13,013 nucleotides of DNA from Chloroflexia bacterium (GTDB taxonomy: Bacteria > Chloroflexota > Chloroflexia > Thermomicrobiales > JALYUS01), in NCBI GenBank assembly GCA_025928215.1, contig JAICJW010000087.1, positions 1-13,013 on the forward strand. The letters are read 5' to 3'. This document shows positions 1 to 7,609 of the stretch, in pieces (the stretch's first letter is position 1; each line of letters begins with the position of its first letter). The notes under the pieces were generated by a model, which was not told where the DNA came from, ran no database searches, and saw only the letters and a program-made list of their open reading frames with translations. Both the position numbers and the translations under genes were made by a program.

Positions 1-523
1 GGTCGCGCGCATACCAGTTGCGCTGCGCGCGTGCGGGATCACTCGTCTCGTAGCGCGCGGTCAGTTTGTCGCGCCGAGCGGCCGATTCCCGCTTGAACGC
101 TTCGGTCGGCACGAGCCAGATCGCCTGCCGTGGATGAGACAGTAGCGGCGCGACGCATTCGGGGAAGAATCCCGGCCCTTCCGCGACGATCATCGGCTGC
201 TTCGGCAGGGCGAGCAGGTCTTCGACGGCCAGCCCGCACCGCTCGGTCCAGGAAGCGATGGTCTCATGGACCATGCGCGCGACCGCGTGTTGCACCCATC
301 GTTCGTCGGGCGTCATCCGCGCGGGATGCGCGGCATGGAGTGCCGGATGGTCGGTCGCGGTCGCGCGGGCGAAGTGCGCCGGTTCGTAGCGGTCGAAGTG
401 ATAGACCTGCAACCCGTACTTCTCCGCGAGAAGATCCGCGATGGAGGTTTTTCCCGCATCGGGCGCGCCACCGATCCAGAGGACATGGGCGAGCGCGGTA
501 CGTAGATCGTGTTCGGATGGCAT
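1..523 (-). CDS. P-loop nucleotide kinase-like protein (partial, 3' end off window)
   Basis: The minus-strand frame is open from an ATG at 523 to the left edge (174 codons visible). The start follows a strong SD (GGGAGG, about 5 nt upstream of ATG). Near residues 15-27, LWIGGAPDAGKTS is a Walker A motif of G-x4-GK[TS] form preceded by a hydrophobic beta strand. Next comes a helix, then VYHFDRYEP (about residues 39-47), as in small-molecule or nucleotide kinases where an acidic residue after strand 2 contacts substrate. A later stretch, PMIVAEGPGFFPE, looks like the Walker B-side strand of such enzymes. The substrate is not recognisable. It is divergent from the sigma/anti-sigma pair, with about 330 bp between. 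It may be an AAA-type or shikimate/adenylate-kinase-like ATPase. The P-loop fold is fairly sure, the function unknown. Confidence 0.75.
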   Translation of the reverse strand, partial: MPSEHDLRTALAHVLWIGGAPDAGKTSIADLLAEKYGLQVYHFDRYEPAHFARATATDHPALHAAHPARMTPDERWVQHAVARMVHETIASWTERCGLAVEDLLALPKQPMIVAEGPGFFPECVAPLLSHPRQAIWLVPTEAFKRESAARRDKLTARYETSDPARAQRNWYARD

Positions 524-855
524 TGTTCCCTCCCACCGTGTCGCACTATCGGCATCCACTGTAGCGAGTGCGGGTGGGAAAAGCACCGGCCAGAGGGTCG
601 ATATGTCATTCGTGCCACCTGCGCTATACTGGGAAGGTCAGGAGAGATACGAGAGCGATCCGGTCGTTCATTTCGCCGTACGGCGGTGATGCCGGATGAT
701 GCCAGACGAAAGCAATCCATTTCATCTCTTCCAACGTACTGTTTGGTAGAACGATGCGGCGATGAGTGGGGAGCGGTGTCGTGCGTGTGGGAAACTCAGA
801 TGCGGCGGGGGCGCTCGCCGGGGATGGCGCGGTGAGCCGGGCCATCGCACACACG
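524..855. other. Gene-free control region between divergent genes
   Basis: No convincing protein-coding frame fills this stretch between the divergent kinase-like gene and the sigma factor. It holds a candidate plus-strand promoter (603-630), a perfect 12-bp palindrome CGCCGTACGGCG at 674-685, and a near-direct repeat of GATGCC at about 687-703. The right part may belong to the sigma factor if an upstream GTG is used. Confidence 0.5.
603..630 (+). promoter_or_regulatory. Candidate sigma-70-type promoter for the sigma/anti-sigma pair
   Basis: ATGTCA at 603-608 (4 of 6 to TTGACA), a 16-bp spacer and TATACT at 625-630 (5 of 6 to TATAAT), on the strand of the downstream sigma gene. It would give a leader of about 200 nt. 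The match is moderate and was found by eye. Confidence 0.35.
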
Positions 856-1455
856 ATGACCGAGACGACCGGTGCCTCCGCGACGGATGAGGCGCTCGTT
901 GCCGCCGTGGCGCGCGGTGACGAGAGCGCCCTCGGGTCTCTCTACGACCGCTATGCTGCCTCTATTTACTCGCTTGCAATGCGCATTACAGGGGATCGGT
1001 TGACGGCGCAAGAAGTGACACAGGATACCTTTCTCCGGCTCTGGAAGTACGCGAAGGACTTTGACCGCGAGCGCGGGGCATTCGGTGCGTGGCTCTTCGC
1101 GATTGCCCGCCGCCGCTCCCTTGACGTCCTACGCGGCCGCCAGCGACAGGCGAAGATCGCGGACGGGACCTTTATCAGCGATGGGGGTACGCTTCCTGAG
1201 CCGTCGCAGGCCGACGCGACCGAGCAGATCGTGCTGGCACACGTCATCACGCAGGCGGTGGCGACGTTGCCCCTCGCGCAGCGACAAGCGATTGAACTCG
1301 CCTATTTCGGTGGCCTGACGCAGCAGCAGATCGCCACGCAAACCGGCGAGCCGCTCGGCACCGTCAAGTCGCGGATGCGGTCGGCGATGGAGACGCTGCG
1401 GACGCGGCTCCATACCTTGCGTCCGTATCCGCAGCACGATGAGGAGGTGGTGTGA
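856..1455 (+). CDS. ECF-family RNA polymerase sigma factor (sigma-70, region 2/4)
   Basis: 199 residues from the ATG at 856. Region 2 spans about residues 26-92, with the usual LYDRYAASIYSLAMRITGD opening, the core-binding EVTQDTFLRLWKY and the promoter-melting FGAWLFAIARRRSLDVLR. Region 4 covers about 134-185, with the LPLAQRQAIELAYFGGLTQQ pattern and a helix-turn-helix ending in GTVKSRMRSAMETLR. This is normal size and domain order for an ECF sigma factor, which directs RNA polymerase to a stress or envelope regulon. The start is uncertain: GTG at 832 has a better SD (GGGGA), and the frame is open back to a GTG at 766. The stop overlaps the start of the anti-sigma gene by one base (TGATG), so the pair is very likely co-transcribed and translationally coupled. 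The signal and regulon are not visible. Confidence 0.93.
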   Translation: MTETTGASATDEALVAAVARGDESALGSLYDRYAASIYSLAMRITGDRLTAQEVTQDTFLRLWKYAKDFDRERGAFGAWLFAIARRRSLDVLRGRQRQAKIADGTFISDGGTLPEPSQADATEQIVLAHVITQAVATLPLAQRQAIELAYFGGLTQQQIATQTGEPLGTVKSRMRSAMETLRTRLHTLRPYPQHDEEVV

Positions 1456-2234
1456 TGAGCGATCAGCCGATCAGTCCACCCCTCGGTACCATTCCGGACG
1501 GCATGGCCGAGGCGATTGCCGCCTATGCCCTCGATGCCCTGCCACCCGATGAGACGGCGGCGGTTTCCGCCTACCTGGCGGAGCATCCAGAGGCGCACGC
1601 ACTCTGTGAGGAGTACCGCGCTATCGTCGGCATGCTGCCATACGCCGCTGCGCCGAGCGAGCCGCCGCCCTTCCTGCGCGACGGTGTCTTCCGTTCGATT
1701 CGGGGCGAGCGGCAACGCCGTCATCGCCTGCCGTTGCCGCCTGTCCGCTATCGGTTCATCTCCGCCTTCGCGGCATGCGCGCTTCTGCTGCTGCTCGTCT
1801 GGAATATTGGCCTGCAAGTGCGTACGTCGCCACCGGCGCGCGCCGACGCATCAATCTCGGACATTCTGAGTCAGCCGGGGCTGGTGACGTACGCGATGAT
1901 GCCGCAACCGGACGCGCCGGACGCCTCCGGGCGCATTTACCTCTCGTCCACCCACGATCAGGCGGCGATGTCCGTCTGGCGATTGCCGCACCTTTCGCCG
2001 GACCAGACATATCAACTCTGGTTCCGGCTCGATGACCAGACGCGCGTGAGCATCACGACGTTCTCCGTGGATGCGAAGGGCGCGGCGGTCGTCCGGCTCA
2101 ATGTGCCGCGGATGAGTCATGCCTACGTGCAGTGCGGTATTACGCTGGAGCCGAGCGGCGGTAGTCCGCAACCAACCGGCCCGCGCATGCTCTCATCCGA
2201 GCCGTGGCCGGTCCCGACCTACTATTCACAGTGA
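1455..2234 (+). CDS. Membrane-anchored anti-sigma factor, RskA-like
   Basis: 259 residues. ATG at 1455 is preferred over the GTG at 1452 because an AGGAGGTG SD lies about 5 nt upstream. The N-terminal cytoplasmic part (residues 15-62) has the anti-sigma helical pattern EAIAAYALDALPPDETAAV followed by HPEAHALCEEYRAIVGMLPY. Only one Cys is present, so the full HxxxCxxC zinc motif is absent. A single membrane segment lies at about 102-119 (FISAFAACALLLLLVWNIGL). The extracytoplasmic part resembles the RskA C-terminal domain: a VWRLPHLSPDQTYQLWF core, then beta strands to the C-terminus. In this family it binds and silences the sigma factor of the same operon until released by regulated proteolysis. 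The one-base overlap with the sigma gene supports this partnership. Confidence 0.88.
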   Translation: MSDQPISPPLGTIPDGMAEAIAAYALDALPPDETAAVSAYLAEHPEAHALCEEYRAIVGMLPYAAAPSEPPPFLRDGVFRSIRGERQRRHRLPLPPVRYRFISAFAACALLLLLVWNIGLQVRTSPPARADASISDILSQPGLVTYAMMPQPDAPDASGRIYLSSTHDQAAMSVWRLPHLSPDQTYQLWFRLDDQTRVSITTFSVDAKGAAVVRLNVPRMSHAYVQCGITLEPSGGSPQPTGPRMLSSEPWPVPTYYSQ

Positions 2235-2266
2235 TCCGATTCACGTCTTTATCAGTATAGATGAGT

Positions 2267-2324
2267 AGAACCGCATACGGCCGACGATTCATTTTCGTCC
2301 TTCCCCACCGGCCGTATGGGTTCT
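2267..2324. terminator. Possible bidirectional terminator (long stem) between convergent genes
   Basis: Arms at 2267-2283 and 2309-2324 are complementary over 16 pairs with a single bulged base (AGAACC, bulge, CATACGGCCG against CGGCCGTATGGGTTCT), with a 25-nt loop. It lies between the convergent ends of the anti-sigma gene (2234) and the debranching enzyme gene (2347). Neither side carries a long U tract (CTTTGT on the plus side), so efficiency as an intrinsic terminator is unsure. Confidence 0.45.
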
Positions 2325-2346
2325 CTTTGTGTCTGTCCGCGCGGCA

Positions 2347-4401
2347 TTACGCCGTGACATTCCTCGCCGAGACATCGGGTGTTCCGGTTGGCGGATCGTC
2401 CGCACCGGTCGTGAGCCAGAGGCGGAGGAGCGCCGCGACGCTCCATGCCTGCATCGGGCAGCCGCCGGGGGCGTGCGGCGCGTCACCGTCGAAGACTTCG
2501 CTGATTGAACCGACGCCCGCCACCCTGAGTGTGTCCACGAGGGGGCCGAGCAAGGCGCGGGCCTGCGCGCGCGTCCCGCCGAGGCGGAGGAACGTATCCA
2601 CGTACGGCCCGAGCAGCCAGGGCCAGACCGTTCCCTGATGATACGCACCGTCCCGCTCTACGGCGCCACCCGCGTAGCGCCCGATATACTGACGATCCAT
2701 GGGTGCGAGCGTGCGAAGGCCGTATGGCGTGAGCAGATGCGCGGTGACGGCGGCGAGCGCGCGGCGGGCGTCCGCGTCCGGCAGCGGACAGGTCGGCAGC
2801 ATCAGGGCAATACACTGGTTCGGGCGTAGCGCGGGATCGTCGCCGCTCGGTGTGTCCACGACATCACACAGGTACCCGCGCTCGCCATCCCAGAAACGCC
2901 GGATGAACCCGGCCGCGGCGCTGTCCGCGGCGGCGAGGTACGGCGCGGCGTCCGCCCCATGCTCCGCCGCCCATCCGGCCATCAGGCGCAGTGCGTGATG
3001 CCACAGCCCATTGATTTCCACCGGCTTGCCGATGCGCGGCGTGACGACCCAATCGCCGACCTTCGCATCCATCCACGTCAGTTGCACGCCCGGCTCTCCG
3101 CCGCAGAGCAAGCCATCCGCCGGGTCAGCATGGATGTAATAGCGCGTGCCGCGCTGATGCCACGCGATGATCTCGACGAGTGTCGGCCAGAGATCCGCGA
3201 GTAATGCGCGGTCGTTCGTGGTGCCCAGGTACTGCTCGATGGCGCGGAAGAACCAGAGCGTGGCGTCAATCGTGTTATATTCCGCCGTCTCGCCACTATC
3301 CGGAAAGCGGTTGGGCAGCATCCCCTCGCTGACATTCGCCGCGAAGGTGCGCAGGATGCCCGCCGCGTCGGCCTCCCGCCCGGTCGTCAGGCAGAGGCCG
3401 GGCAGGGCGATCATCGCATCCCGCCCCCAGTCCGTGAACCAGGGATACCCCGCGACGACTGTCGTACCCGCATCGGTCACAAACCCGCGCCGCACAAGGA
3501 AACTGTCCGCCGCGAGCCGCAACTGCGCGGTCACATCGTCCGCCGCGATTGGGCCGAGGCCGGTCATTACCATCTGCTGCCGCGCCCTCTCCCGTTCGAG
3601 CGCGCCGGAGACCTTCGGCCACCCTGCCTGCTCCCGCTCGACGGCGGCGACGAAGTGCGCCGATTCGCCCGGTTGGAGCGTGACGGCGAAATGCCCGATC
3701 TGGTACGCATCTTCGCCGCCGCCGAAGCCGCGTGCATCCTCGGCTGCCAACCGGAAGTGGTAGTACCACGTCTCGTCCGGTATGAACTCGCCCGGTGTGT
3801 CATCGTCGTCGTATGCAGCGAGGAAATAGGGCGACGCGTCATCGAACGCGGTGACGGAAACGGTGGGGCCGTCGTGCGTCACCTGCCAGCGCCACTGCGG
3901 ATCACCGGCGCGGGTACGCCGGTGATGATCGCGATGGGTGCAGAGCGGCGTGAAGCGGAGCGTGGCGGGCGGCGCGTCTGCCGGGGCGTTGTAGGTGGCG
4001 CGGAGAAGCGCCGTATTCTGGCCGGAGATCATCCAATGCGTCTCGGTCAGTGTCCGCCCCGTGCCGAGGTCATATGTCCATTGGGGAAGGCCGTCCACGA
4101 GCGCGAAGGCGACGGCTCGCGTATATCCCTCCGGGTTGATTGTGCCATCATTGTACTGATGCGTGGCGAGCGCGTATTCGGTATCGCCAATGCGTGCCGT
4201 CACATCCACCTGCGCGACGAGCAGCGTCCGCACGACGGGCGGGACGAGCGCGGCGACGAGGAAGCCGTGATACTGCCGCGTCCGCACCCCGGCAGCGGTC
4301 CCCATCATGTAGCCCGCGAGGCCGTTTGGCACGAGGTATTCGGTCGCCAGCATCTCACCCAGATTCCGCAGGCGTGACGGTGCGAGGGCGATCGTCGTCA
4401 T
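2347..4401 (-). CDS. Glycogen debranching enzyme / amylo-alpha-1,6-glucosidase (GH133-like)
   Basis: 684 residues. The start is the ATG at 4401, overlapping the upstream gene as ATGA. The N-terminal GDE beta-sandwich domain runs about 10-270, with EYLVPNGLAGYMMGTAAG and TRQYHGFLVA at residues 20-50, both typical of the bacterial/archaeal family. The C-terminal (alpha/alpha)6 catalytic domain follows from about 285: PWFTDWGRDAMIALPGL (320-336), EYNTIDATLWFFRAI (374-388), WMDAKVGDW with the KPVEINGLWHHAL block (443-471), and YHQGTVWPWLLGPY (587-600). The family hydrolyses alpha-1,6 branch points of glycogen or related glucans in the cytoplasm. Length and motif order look intact. Its upstream partner is a small membrane protein; no other glycogen gene is in the window. 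The family call is strong; the exact substrate is inferred. Confidence 0.93.
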   Translation of the reverse strand: MTTIALAPSRLRNLGEMLATEYLVPNGLAGYMMGTAAGVRTRQYHGFLVAALVPPVVRTLLVAQVDVTARIGDTEYALATHQYNDGTINPEGYTRAVAFALVDGLPQWTYDLGTGRTLTETHWMISGQNTALLRATYNAPADAPPATLRFTPLCTHRDHHRRTRAGDPQWRWQVTHDGPTVSVTAFDDASPYFLAAYDDDDTPGEFIPDETWYYHFRLAAEDARGFGGGEDAYQIGHFAVTLQPGESAHFVAAVEREQAGWPKVSGALERERARQQMVMTGLGPIAADDVTAQLRLAADSFLVRRGFVTDAGTTVVAGYPWFTDWGRDAMIALPGLCLTTGREADAAGILRTFAANVSEGMLPNRFPDSGETAEYNTIDATLWFFRAIEQYLGTTNDRALLADLWPTLVEIIAWHQRGTRYYIHADPADGLLCGGEPGVQLTWMDAKVGDWVVTPRIGKPVEINGLWHHALRLMAGWAAEHGADAAPYLAAADSAAAGFIRRFWDGERGYLCDVVDTPSGDDPALRPNQCIALMLPTCPLPDADARRALAAVTAHLLTPYGLRTLAPMDRQYIGRYAGGAVERDGAYHQGTVWPWLLGPYVDTFLRLGGTRAQARALLGPLVDTLRVAGVGSISEVFDGDAPHAPGGCPMQAWSVAALLRLWLTTGADDPPTGTPDVSARNVTA

Positions 4402-4853
4402 GCATCGTCTCGATATTCCGCATCCGTTGGGCGGAGGGCGGGGAGGGGTGGAGCATTATCGGGGCGGCGGGCGCGGACGAGTGCACCGAGACCGGATAGG
4501 ATACTGAGCACGCCCATGACGACGGCGAAAATGGCGATGGGGAGCGTCGAGCCACCGCGCTCTGATGCCGGAATCGCTGTGCGCAGAAGGATGCCGAGCG
4601 CGAGATAGATAATACCGCTCGGCAGGATGATCGCGGCGGCGCGCCGGGCGCGGGCACGCTCATCGCTGAGGCCGGGTATGGGAGGAACGAGGCGCGGCCC
4701 GGCGAAGCCAACGAGCACCGTACCGGCAAGCGCGATCCCGATCAGTACATTGCGCCACGATCCACTTGCAACGCCGAACGCCAGTAGCACGACGCCGAGC
4801 AAGAGCGGCAGGAGATTCATCATCGTTTGCGCGCCGCCGCGTTGCCGTTGCAC
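4398..4853 (-). CDS. Small integral membrane protein, unknown function
   Basis: 151 residues from a GTG at 4853, which has a G-rich SD (GGGGGCGG) about 5 nt upstream. An ATG pair at 4823/4820 is an alternative start that would drop the basic N-terminus. Four hydrophobic segments can be seen: about 12-30 (NLLPLLLGVVLLAFGVASG), 35-50, 72-90 (AAIILPSGIIYLALGILL) and 103-125 (LPIAIFAVVMGVLSILSGLG). A charged loop rich in Arg (DERARARRAA) lies between segments 2 and 3, and a polar tail ends the protein. I recognise no family. The stop overlaps the start of the debranching enzyme gene (ATGA), so the two are probably co-translated, but no direct role in glycogen use is evident. Confidence 0.7.
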   Translation of the reverse strand: MQRQRGGAQTMMNLLPLLLGVVLLAFGVASGSWRNVLIGIALAGTVLVGFAGPRLVPPIPGLSDERARARRAAAIILPSGIIYLALGILLRTAIPASERGGSTLPIAIFAVVMGVLSILSGLGALVRARRPDNAPPLPALRPTDAEYRDDA

Positions 4854-4985
4854 TACCGCCCCCTGTCTCGCCTCTTGCCGTCGCGGTATCGTACCATGAG
4901 AGAAGCCCTTGGGAGATCGGGGCGTTATGCGAAAGACTCAGATTGCCTCAATCCGGTTCGCGGCCGGGGAACAAGGGAGTGAAGT

Positions 4986-5258
4986 ATGTCATCAACCGAG
5001 GAGTTTCGGCGGATCGCGGACGCGCTTCTCGCGGCGTGTGGCCCGGTGGATGGCGACTATCGCTACCTCGGCACCGTCGCGCCCGGCCTCGGTGTGCCGC
5101 TCGTGGATGTGCAGCGCATTCTCGACAAGATCGAGCGGCTCGGACTTGTGGAATGCACGACGCAGAATCCGCTCCAATGCCGCCTGACCACCTGGGGCGT
5201 GGAGCATCGGGAACGGCAGGCGCGGCGCGCGGCGGCGGAGCAGCAATCCACGGAATAA
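4986..5258 (+). CDS. Small winged-helix-like protein, unknown function
   Basis: 90 residues from an ATG at 4986 with a clear SD (AGGGAG, about 7 nt upstream). The sequence reads as helix (EEFRRIADALLAACG), strand/turn (YRYLGTVAPGLGV), helix (PLVDVQRILDKIERLGLV) and strand (VECTTQNPLQCRLTTWGVE), followed by a charged helical tail. The pattern of a helix ending in LxxLGLV, then a beta hairpin, is that of a winged helix-turn-helix domain, so DNA binding is possible. I cannot name a family. It is divergent from the membrane protein gene and converges on the RidA-like gene with only 14 bp between stops. Confidence 0.65.
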   Translation: MSSTEEFRRIADALLAACGPVDGDYRYLGTVAPGLGVPLVDVQRILDKIERLGLVECTTQNPLQCRLTTWGVEHRERQARRAAAEQQSTE

Positions 5259-5272
5259 TCGCCGCGATTGGC

Positions 5273-6025
5273 TCAGCGCAATCGGATCTCCTGCCGGATG
5301 GCGCGCACGTCCGCCTCGACTTCGAGGCCGATGACGGGCGGGCGGCTGTAGTACCAATGGATGCCGTGTGCCGCCGCCGGACCCATCGCCGTGAGTATCT
5401 CCGTCGGCAGGAAGGCATGGAGGTCGTGTTGCGTATAGAGATTGAGGGCGGTCACGGCGGCCCATTCCGCCGCGAGCGCCGCGAGGCTCGCCTGCATCGC
5501 CAGCATCACGCTCCCTGTCTTCTCCTGTAGCGCATCGGGCGCAATTTCGCCGGGGCGCACGTTCGCTTTCTCAGGCGCGCCGGAAACGACGAACGTCTGG
5601 CCGCGCTCGGTCGTTGGCACGGTATAGGAGAAGGCGTAGAGCAACGTTTCCGCAGGCGAGTTCACGCCCGGCGCGATGTTGCTCCGCCCGATCGGGTTCT
5701 GGCCCTCAACGAAGACGCCCCATGACAGTAGCAGCGCGCGATACTCCTCATTGAACGCGCCGAAACCGCTCGTGGTATACGGCTCCGGGCAGCGCAATTC
5801 GACCGCGCAGAGGGCGGTGCGTGCCCGCCCCTGTGCCGTCAGATGCCGCTCCGCCGCCGCGAATCCCTGCTGATAAGGAAGCGGGTTCTGGAAGATCGCA
5901 TGCACGATCTCATGGCCCGGCATGGCGATCACGCCGCCGGAAAAGGGCGCGCTCGTCGTGATGCGCGGATCGGTTCCCAATGGCAGAAATTGGTAGTCGC
6001 CCACCGGGTGTTGCATGAGGGGCAT
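5273..6025 (-). CDS. Tandem RidA (YjgF/YER057c/UK114)-like protein
   Basis: 250 residues from ATG 6025. GGAGG lies about 5 nt upstream, which favours this start over the GTG at 6037. The protein seems to hold two RidA-like halves. In the N half (about 10-135), a helix-rich stretch is followed by GRSNIAPGVNSPAETLLYAF, in the place where RidA has its Arg-containing active-site strand. The C half (about 142-250) runs from TFVVSGAPEK through an amphipathic helix to SRPPVIGLEVEADV, closely like the (A)R-x-x-V...VEVE ending of RidA proteins. RidA members are about 130 residues and form trimers that deaminate reactive enamines/imines; this would be a fused double version. The function is unproven. 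It converges with the small winged-helix gene and diverges from the peptidase. Confidence 0.5.
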   Translation of the reverse strand: MPLMQHPVGDYQFLPLGTDPRITTSAPFSGGVIAMPGHEIVHAIFQNPLPYQQGFAAAERHLTAQGRARTALCAVELRCPEPYTTSGFGAFNEEYRALLLSWGVFVEGQNPIGRSNIAPGVNSPAETLLYAFSYTVPTTERGQTFVVSGAPEKANVRPGEIAPDALQEKTGSVMLAMQASLAALAAEWAAVTALNLYTQHDLHAFLPTEILTAMGPAAAHGIHWYYSRPPVIGLEVEADVRAIRQEIRLR

Positions 6026-6077
6026 CGCATCCTCCACTCATCAGAAACGTTCAATATTTCTGGTCCTCGCCGCGATG

Positions 6078-6086
6078 ATGATAGCA
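6078..6086 (-). promoter_or_regulatory. Candidate extended -10 (TGCTATCAT) for the RidA-like gene
   Basis: On the minus strand, TGC precedes TATCAT (5 of 6 to TATAAT), forming an extended -10, about 50 nt upstream of the start at 6025. No good -35 is seen. An inverted repeat CAGAAA/TTTCTG (6042-6047 and 6057-6062) lies just downstream of it, near where a transcript would begin. Confidence 0.3.
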
Positions 6087-6129
6087 TATGCGGCATCTGG
6101 TCTGTCGCGCTGACGTGAGAGAGAAAGAG

Positions 6130-7509
6130 ATGACCGATCTGACCCCTGTCTATCAGGCGATTGATGCGAACGAGGCGCGCTTCGTCGCGGACTTGCAGCG
6201 GGTGGTGCGCCAGCCGAGTATTTCGTCGCAGAACATCGGCGTGCGCGAGTGCGCGGCGTTGCTCACTGAAATGATGCGGGATCTCGGTATGGATGCGCGA
6301 GTGATGGAGACCGCCGGGCTGCCGGTCGTCTATGGGGAGATACGCGCGCCGCGTGCCGATGCGCCGACGCTGGTGATCTATAACCATTACGATGTCCAGC
6401 CGGCCGATCCGCTCGGTGAGTGGACGCACCCACCGTTCGATGCCGCCATCGTGGATGGCGTGATGTATGGCCGGGGCACGACCGACGCGAAAGGAAATTT
6501 GCTCGCGCACCTCAAAGCGGTGGACGCCTTCCGGCGCGCGGGCGTGTCATTGCCGTGCCATCTCAAATTCCTCTTCGATGGTGAGGAAGAATCGGGCAGC
6601 CAGAGTCTGCCCGGCTTTGTCGCGGCGCACACGGACCTGCTCGCCGCCGATGCCGCGCTCTCGTTCGATGGCGGCTTCGCGGCAGACGACCGGCCGCAGA
6701 TCAGTTTCGGATCGAGCGGGCTTCTGTATGTCGAAATCCGCGTCCGGGGTGCGAGCAAGGACCTTCACTCGGCCCGCGCGCGGCTGGTTGAGAATCCGGG
6801 GTGGCGGCTCGTCTGGGCGCTTGCCGGACTGAAGGATGCGAACGAGCGGGTGACACTTGACGGGTTCTACGACCCGATCCGTCCGATCTCGTCCGTCGAG
6901 CGGGCGGCATTGGAGCAAGCGGGGTGGGACGACGCGGCACAGCAGCGTGAACTCGGTGTGACCCGCTTCCTCGGCGGTGTCAGCGGGACGGCGGCGCTGG
7001 AGCAGCTGCTCTTCACGCCAACGTGCAATATCGCGGGCTTCGCGACCGGCTGGATGGGCGATGGGCACAAGACCGTCCTGCCGAGCCGTGCGGCGTGCCG
7101 GCTCGATTTTCGACTGGTCGCGGATCAGGACCCTGATACCGTCCTGGCCGCATTGCGCCGCTATCTCGACGCGCACGAGTGCGCCGATTTCGAGATCGAG
7201 GATATGGGTTCGATTGAACCGTCGCGGACGGCGCTCGATACGCCCTTCGCCCGACTGATTATCGCGTCCGCGCGGCAGGTCTATGATATTGAGCCTGCGG
7301 TCCGGCCCACGCATGATGCGTCCGGGCGGCAAGGGGTCTGGCTGGGTGGCCGACTCGGCGGTATTCCCTCCGCCGGGACGGGAATCGGCCCGCCGGACTG
7401 GCATGGCCACGCGCCGGACGAGTTCATTACCCTGTCGCACTATCTGCGCGGCATCAAATACTCCGCAACGATCATGCAGCAGTTCGCGGAAGCGACAGAA
7501 ACGAGATGA
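6130..7509 (+). CDS. M20/M28-type zinc metallopeptidase (dipeptidase)
   Basis: 459 residues from ATG 6130, preceded by a purine-rich GAGAGAAAGAG. The frame opens further up at 6088, but that start lacks an SD. M20 signatures appear in order: YNHYDVQP with the zinc ligand His86 and Asp88; GRGTTDAKG with bridging Asp119; FDGEEESGS with Glu152 (general base) and Glu153; SFDGG with Asp180; and WHGHAPDE with His427 as the last zinc ligand. The lid/dimerisation domain falls about 195-320 and includes KDLHSA (His213). The length suits the M20 dipeptidase/CNDP-like group, which cleaves dipeptides or N-terminal residues in the cytoplasm. The stop codon sits within the first bases of a hairpin repeat (7508-7594) that separates it from convergent ilvC. 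The precise substrate cannot be told. Confidence 0.92.
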   Translation: MTDLTPVYQAIDANEARFVADLQRVVRQPSISSQNIGVRECAALLTEMMRDLGMDARVMETAGLPVVYGEIRAPRADAPTLVIYNHYDVQPADPLGEWTHPPFDAAIVDGVMYGRGTTDAKGNLLAHLKAVDAFRRAGVSLPCHLKFLFDGEEESGSQSLPGFVAAHTDLLAADAALSFDGGFAADDRPQISFGSSGLLYVEIRVRGASKDLHSARARLVENPGWRLVWALAGLKDANERVTLDGFYDPIRPISSVERAALEQAGWDDAAQQRELGVTRFLGGVSGTAALEQLLFTPTCNIAGFATGWMGDGHKTVLPSRAACRLDFRLVADQDPDTVLAALRRYLDAHECADFEIEDMGSIEPSRTALDTPFARLIIASARQVYDIEPAVRPTHDASGRQGVWLGGRLGGIPSAGTGIGPPDWHGHAPDEFITLSHYLRGIKYSATIMQQFAEATETR

Positions 7510-7594
7510 ACCGCAGAGACGCGGAGAACACAGAGAAAGGGATCGGATTTCTCATTCCCCTCGCTTCTCTGCGTCCTCTGCGCCTCTGCGGTTC
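7508..7594. repeat. Inverted GCAGAG-type hairpin repeat (copy A)
   Basis: Left arm 7508-7539 begins GAACCGCAGAGACGC, and right arm 7560-7594 ends GCCTCTGCGGTTC. About 25 of 29 positions are complementary, the outer 11 perfectly. Each arm is built from a degenerate 8-9 bp unit (CGCAGAGA). The element overlaps the peptidase stop and lies between convergent peptidase and ilvC, where it may also act as a terminator. The outer arm sequence recurs at 9528-9630. Confidence 0.8.
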
Positions 7595-7609
7595 GACCCG
7601 GTTTCGTCG

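Noticed and set aside
6042..6062. CAGAAA/TTTCTG inverted repeat as an operator
   Set aside because: A six-base dyad in AT-richer spacer is expected by chance; no second copy or conserved motif was seen.
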